Shown here: positions 43,646-46,443 of the stretch, one piece after another
Numbering within the stretch: the first letter of the stretch is position 1
How the letters are laid out: the number at the start of each line of letters is the position of its first letter
Assembly: GCF_004327985.1 (NCBI RefSeq)
Contig: NZ_SJDL01000042.1
Coordinates: 1 to 46,443 of the forward strand
Length of the DNA stretch: 46,443 nt
Source: Marinobacter halodurans
GTDB lineage: Bacteria; Pseudomonadota; Gammaproteobacteria; Pseudomonadales; Oleiphilaceae
Direction: 5' to 3'
Notes under the pieces: model-generated
What the model saw: only the letters and a program-made list of their open reading frames with translations
The model's database searches: none
What the model was told of the DNA's origin: nothing
Translations under genes and position numbers: made by a program

Positions 43646-44608
43646 ATGACGTCATCAGACACCATCAGCACCATCCACGACCTTATGCCCCCAACGCCCC
43701 GCTGGGCGTTTTCGGAGTATGAGCGCATACGCCATCGCCTGCCCCGGCACGAATCCCCGGCGGTAGCGACGGCACCGGAAATGCAGCCGTCCCTGGGCCC
43801 ACTGGCTGACCGTTACGACGCGTTTATCTTCGATGCGTTCGGGGTGCTCAACATCGGCGACCAGGCGCTGCTCCACGCCGTCACCCGATTTGCCGAGTTG
43901 CAACAGGCGGGCAAGCCCTGCCTGATCCTCTCCAACGCCGCCACGGCGTCCACCGCGCGGCTGCTGGAGAAATACCGGCGCATGGGTTTTGGCATCGGGG
44001 AGGGTCAGCTGATCTCAAGCCGATGGCTGCTGGAACAGGCCCTGGCCGACAATCCACGCCGGGGGCTGTGGGGGGTGATCGCACCGCTGGAAGCCAATCC
44101 CCAGACCCTCGGCGTCAACTACCTCAGCATCCAGGGCGAACCCAACGTGAGCCTGCGCGAACGGATGGATCGCTGCGACGGCTTTATTTTCCTGAGCACC
44201 CGCGACTGGACCCGCGATCACCAGGCGCAGCTGGAAGCCAGCCTGGCGTCCTATCCGCGTCCGCTGGAAGTCGCCAACCCCGACCTGGTGGCCCCGCGCG
44301 GCGACCGCCTGACCCTGGAGCCGGGCTTCTTCTCCCACCAACTGGCGGATCGGACCGGCATTACGCCGGTGTTCTACGGCAAGCCCTACTCCCCCACATT
44401 CCAGGCGGCGCTGGAGCGTCTGGGGCATCCGGACCCGTCCCGCGTGCTGATGGTGGGCGACACCCTGCACACCGATATCCTCGGCGGCCTGAGCGCCGGC
44501 ATGGGAACGCTGCTGGTGACCGACCACGGCTCGCTCAGCGGCCTGGACATCGGCGCCTGCATCACCCGCTCGGGCATTACGCCGGATGTCGTGGCTCCGC
44601 ACATCTGA
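43646..44608 (+). CDS. HAD-IIA family hydrolase-like protein
   Basis: From ATG 43646 (MTSSDTISTIHDLMPP) the protein has 320 residues; the true start is uncertain, with GTG 43544 and ATG 43685 also in frame. Motif I is FDAFGVLN: the nucleophile Asp is present, but the usual second Asp of DxD is Phe. Motif II is LILSNAAT. The cap region is NagD-like, and motif IV is MVGDTLHTDILGGLSAGMGTLL. This matches a HAD-IIA subgroup that naturally has DxWG or DxFG in motif I. A phosphatase role on a sugar or nucleotide phosphate is possible, but catalysis may be altered. Confidence 0.85.
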   Translation: MTSSDTISTIHDLMPPTPRWAFSEYERIRHRLPRHESPAVATAPEMQPSLGPLADRYDAFIFDAFGVLNIGDQALLHAVTRFAELQQAGKPCLILSNAATASTARLLEKYRRMGFGIGEGQLISSRWLLEQALADNPRRGLWGVIAPLEANPQTLGVNYLSIQGEPNVSLRERMDRCDGFIFLSTRDWTRDHQAQLEASLASYPRPLEVANPDLVAPRGDRLTLEPGFFSHQLADRTGITPVFYGKPYSPTFQAALERLGHPDPSRVLMVGDTLHTDILGGLSAGMGTLLVTDHGSLSGLDIGACITRSGITPDVVAPHI

Positions 44609-44712
44609 AGGCACGCAAGGCACCATGTCCCCGACCTGGGCCGACACCGATCTGGGCGCGCCCCAGCAAGACCGGTAGGATAGGAGCAATTGTCTTCCCC
44701 ACGAGTCCGGCC

Positions 44713-45495
44713 ATGAAGTTCAGCCTCAACGGCAGTGTGACCTACGAAACCTTCGATGCCCTCGGCGCGGTCCGCGTGCTGGACTACCGCAAGCACCGGG
44801 TGCTGACGTTCGATTCGGTCTTCGAGCAAAGCAAGATCGCCCGCAAGAAACCATGGCTGCCGGTTCACGAATACAACCGGGCCATGCTCCTGCCGCTGGC
44901 CTTCCATGAGCCCACCCATGCCACCGTGCTGGGCGTGGGCGGCGGCGTGATGATCAGCGCCCTGCACCACATGCTCCCGGACTGCCGGATTCACGGGGTG
45001 GAATTGCGCCGCGCCGTGGCCGAGGTGGCCCACGAGTTCTTTGCCATGCCCGACGACGAGCGCGTGCGGATCACCATCTCCGACGCCCGCCCGGCCCTGC
45101 AGAAGATACCGCCGGGCAGCACCGACCTGATCCTGGCGGATCTCTACAACGCCGACCGCATGAGTCCCGCACAGGCCCATCGTCGCTTCGTGGACCAGTG
45201 CCACCAGGCCCTCAGCGACGAGGGCTGGCTGGCCCTGAACTTCCACCTCGCCCCCGCCCGGGACGGCACCCTGATCCGGCACCTGGGCCGGCTGTTTGCC
45301 GAAGTATTCCTGTACCGGACCAAGAGTAACAATTACGTGATCTATGCCAGTAAGCGGCCGGTAACGATTCCGCCGTCCGACGACCCGGCTTTGGATGCAC
45401 TGGAAAAGCGGCTGCCCATTGGCTGGTCGGGCCTGGTGGAGAAACTCATGCCACAGGTGAGGCGCGTTTCAAGTACGGAAGAGACTCCGGCGTAA
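44713..45495 (+). CDS. Spermidine synthase-like SAM/dcSAM-binding protein
   Basis: From ATG 44713 (MKFSLNGSVTYETFDALG) the protein has 260 residues. The frame is open upstream inside the HAD gene, but that part is a shadow. It has a Rossmann methyltransferase-type fold as in spermidine synthases: VLGVGGGVMISALHHML (glycine-rich loop), IHGVELRRAVAEVAHEFF, ISDARPAL and TDLILADLYNADRM. The polyamine-binding residues cannot be confirmed. Such stand-alone SpeE-like proteins are common in gammaproteobacteria and often of unknown substrate. It may share a transcript with the HAD gene 104 bases upstream. Confidence 0.85.
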   Translation: MKFSLNGSVTYETFDALGAVRVLDYRKHRVLTFDSVFEQSKIARKKPWLPVHEYNRAMLLPLAFHEPTHATVLGVGGGVMISALHHMLPDCRIHGVELRRAVAEVAHEFFAMPDDERVRITISDARPALQKIPPGSTDLILADLYNADRMSPAQAHRRFVDQCHQALSDEGWLALNFHLAPARDGTLIRHLGRLFAEVFLYRTKSNNYVIYASKRPVTIPPSDDPALDALEKRLPIGWSGLVEKLMPQVRRVSSTEETPA

Positions 45496-45496
45496 C

Positions 45497-45531
45497 CCGT
45501 AGGGTGCCGGCGAGCGCAGCGAACCGCACCG
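45497..45531. repeat. REP-like intergenic hairpin element
   Basis: Just after the spermidine-synthase-like stop, GTAGGGTGCCGG is followed by CGAGCGCAGCGAA and CCGCACCGG. The outer parts pair imperfectly (GGTGCCGG with CCGCACC). The sequence resembles the GTAGGGTGCG...GCGAACCGCACC elements scattered in many gammaproteobacterial genomes. Only one copy was noticed in this window. Confidence 0.4.
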
Positions 45532-45683
45532 GAACGGCCCGCACCGCGGGGTCTTCGGCCTGATGACACCCGTTCACGACCTTGCTCGCGGTGACGTCTT
45601 GCCGAGTAACCACCAATGGGATAATGTGCGGTTTTATTGCTGGCAGGACGTCAGCACCCGGAAAATCTCAAGGATTGGAGTTC

Positions 45684-46443
45684 ATGAGTTACCGTCTTGC
45701 GAGCGTGGAGGAGTTACCACGTTCTTCCGACGCATTGGTGACCCTCGTCCATCCCCTAAGCGCGGTGGACATCGTCAAGCGGATCCTCAGCCCGCATGCT
45801 GTCACTGACATCCCCATCGAGAACCTGGATCCCCGCCAAAAGCCATCGCTCCTGCTGGAACAGCTGGCGCAAGGCGAACAGGTCCTGTTTGACGCCAGCG
45901 GTGCCAGCCCGGGAATCTTCCTGAACCGGCGTCCGGAGTCAGAGTCGGTGATGGGTAACCTGCCGCCCAGATTGACCCGCGCCCTGGACGATTACTGGGA
46001 GGGCCAAACAAACCACGGCCTCGGCCCACGCCCCATCCAGAGTGACAGCCTCGCCCCGGCCATCGAACCGGCCTACCAGCCACCGCCACCCCAGGGCACC
46101 CCGGCCGAAGCCGGGCAGCGCACGCTGGACTTGCTCTACCGCTGGCCAGACGGCAGCGGTGTCGCCGGGGCACCCTTTGCCGTCACCGGCCTGGATGACT
46201 TCCGCTCCGGCACGCTGGACGACCAGGGCCAGGCACAGGTGACGGGCCTGCTGGATCCACTGGTGGACGTGCGCTTCGGCGAACCGGCACCGGCCGGTGA
46301 GACGGCGGTACTGCGCCAGCAACTCCAGGCCCAACTGGATGCCATGGTCGCCCGCGAGCGCCGGGAAGCGGCCCGCCTCGATGCCAGCACGGCGGACCTG
46401 CCCTTGACCTTCAATGCCGGCGTGCATGTGGTGTTCGGCCTGA
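45684..46443 (+). CDS. Unrecognised protein, 3' end outside window; possibly T6SS/secretion-associated
   Basis: ATG 45684 (MSYRLASVEELPRSSD) has a GGAG site just upstream and reads 253 codons to the right edge without a stop. I do not recognise the N-terminal 110 residues (LVHPLSAVDIVKRIL, PSLLLEQLAQGEQVLFD). Residues about 140-200 look like a small beta-sandwich of the carboxypeptidase-regulatory kind (LYRWPDGSGVAGAPFAVTG, GTLDDQGQAQVTGLLDP). An amphipathic helix rich in Gln, Arg and Glu follows. Such modules are frequent in VgrG-linked effectors and adaptors, so a type VI link is a guess encouraged by the vgrG at the other edge. No signal peptide is visible. Confidence 0.6.
   Translation, partial: MSYRLASVEELPRSSDALVTLVHPLSAVDIVKRILSPHAVTDIPIENLDPRQKPSLLLEQLAQGEQVLFDASGASPGIFLNRRPESESVMGNLPPRLTRALDDYWEGQTNHGLGPRPIQSDSLAPAIEPAYQPPPPQGTPAEAGQRTLDLLYRWPDGSGVAGAPFAVTGLDDFRSGTLDDQGQAQVTGLLDPLVDVRFGEPAPAGETAVLRQQLQAQLDAMVARERREAARLDASTADLPLTFNAGVHVVFGL

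Noticed and set aside
43820-43850. HAD motif I lacking the second Asp as a disabling mutation
   Set aside because: Related HAD-IIA proteins are known with DxWG/DxFG in this place, so it looks like a subgroup feature rather than decay.

Overview
The window reads as one stretch of a GC-rich gammaproteobacterial chromosome. The gene content (T6SS VgrG, YaeQ, SOS-type YebG, DctB/DctD, two TRAP transporters, monomeric NADP isocitrate dehydrogenase, GlcDEF) suggests a marine heterotroph of the Marinobacter/Oceanospirillales kind. That assignment is by recollection of gene content, not by any search. I saw no tRNA, rRNA, CRISPR, insertion sequence or prophage genes.

Layout. 1-1912 (-) is the start of a VgrG spike protein that runs off the left edge. 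2049-5154 holds housekeeping genes: a deoxyribosyltransferase-like protein and an SDR, YaeQ, and an SOS-box-controlled yebG followed by a META-domain lipoprotein. 5163-11822 (-) is a transport module: a TAXI-type TRAP binding protein preceded by a good sigma-54 (-24/-12) promoter, a fused TRAP permease, then dctB-dctD, whose product is a sigma-54 activator. 12555-14804 (+) is monomeric icd with a strong terminator.

15831-30007 (+) is the most unusual part: nine tightly packed, co-directional signalling genes. In order they encode a soluble histidine kinase, an MglA-like small GTPase, a second soluble histidine kinase, a receiver domain fused to a full PilB/GspE-type secretion ATPase, a membrane multi-PAS histidine kinase, a single-domain response regulator, a REC-PAS-PAS-LOV-GGDEF-EAL-REC protein, a REC protein with a degenerate HD-GYP domain, and a REC-coiled-coil protein. 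Together they contain three kinases and six receiver domains. Four of the receivers share a 'KPW' C-terminal signature, which suggests common phosphodonors. The LOV domain keeps the photoactive cysteine and the FMN-contact residues at the same spacing as plant LOV2. I infer a phosphorelay, light and c-di-GMP network that controls a GTPase and a pilus/secretion-type motor ATPase, perhaps for surface motility or polarity. A zinc-ribbon protein (-) and a secreted BMP/periplasmic-binding-protein fusion (+) follow it.

32576-35427 has an SDR, a DUF1127-type small protein and a SixA-CHAD fusion. 35428-43214 (-) is a catabolic operon read in the order dctP, dctQ, dctM, glcG, glcD, glcE, glcF: a three-part TRAP transporter joined to glycolate oxidase, implying uptake and oxidation of a 2-hydroxy acid. 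A terminator lies between dctP and dctQM, and a perfect palindrome lies between dctM and glcG. 43646-45495 (+) encodes a HAD-IIA protein and a spermidine-synthase-like protein. The right edge (45684 on) opens an unrecognised protein that could be a secreted or T6SS-associated factor.
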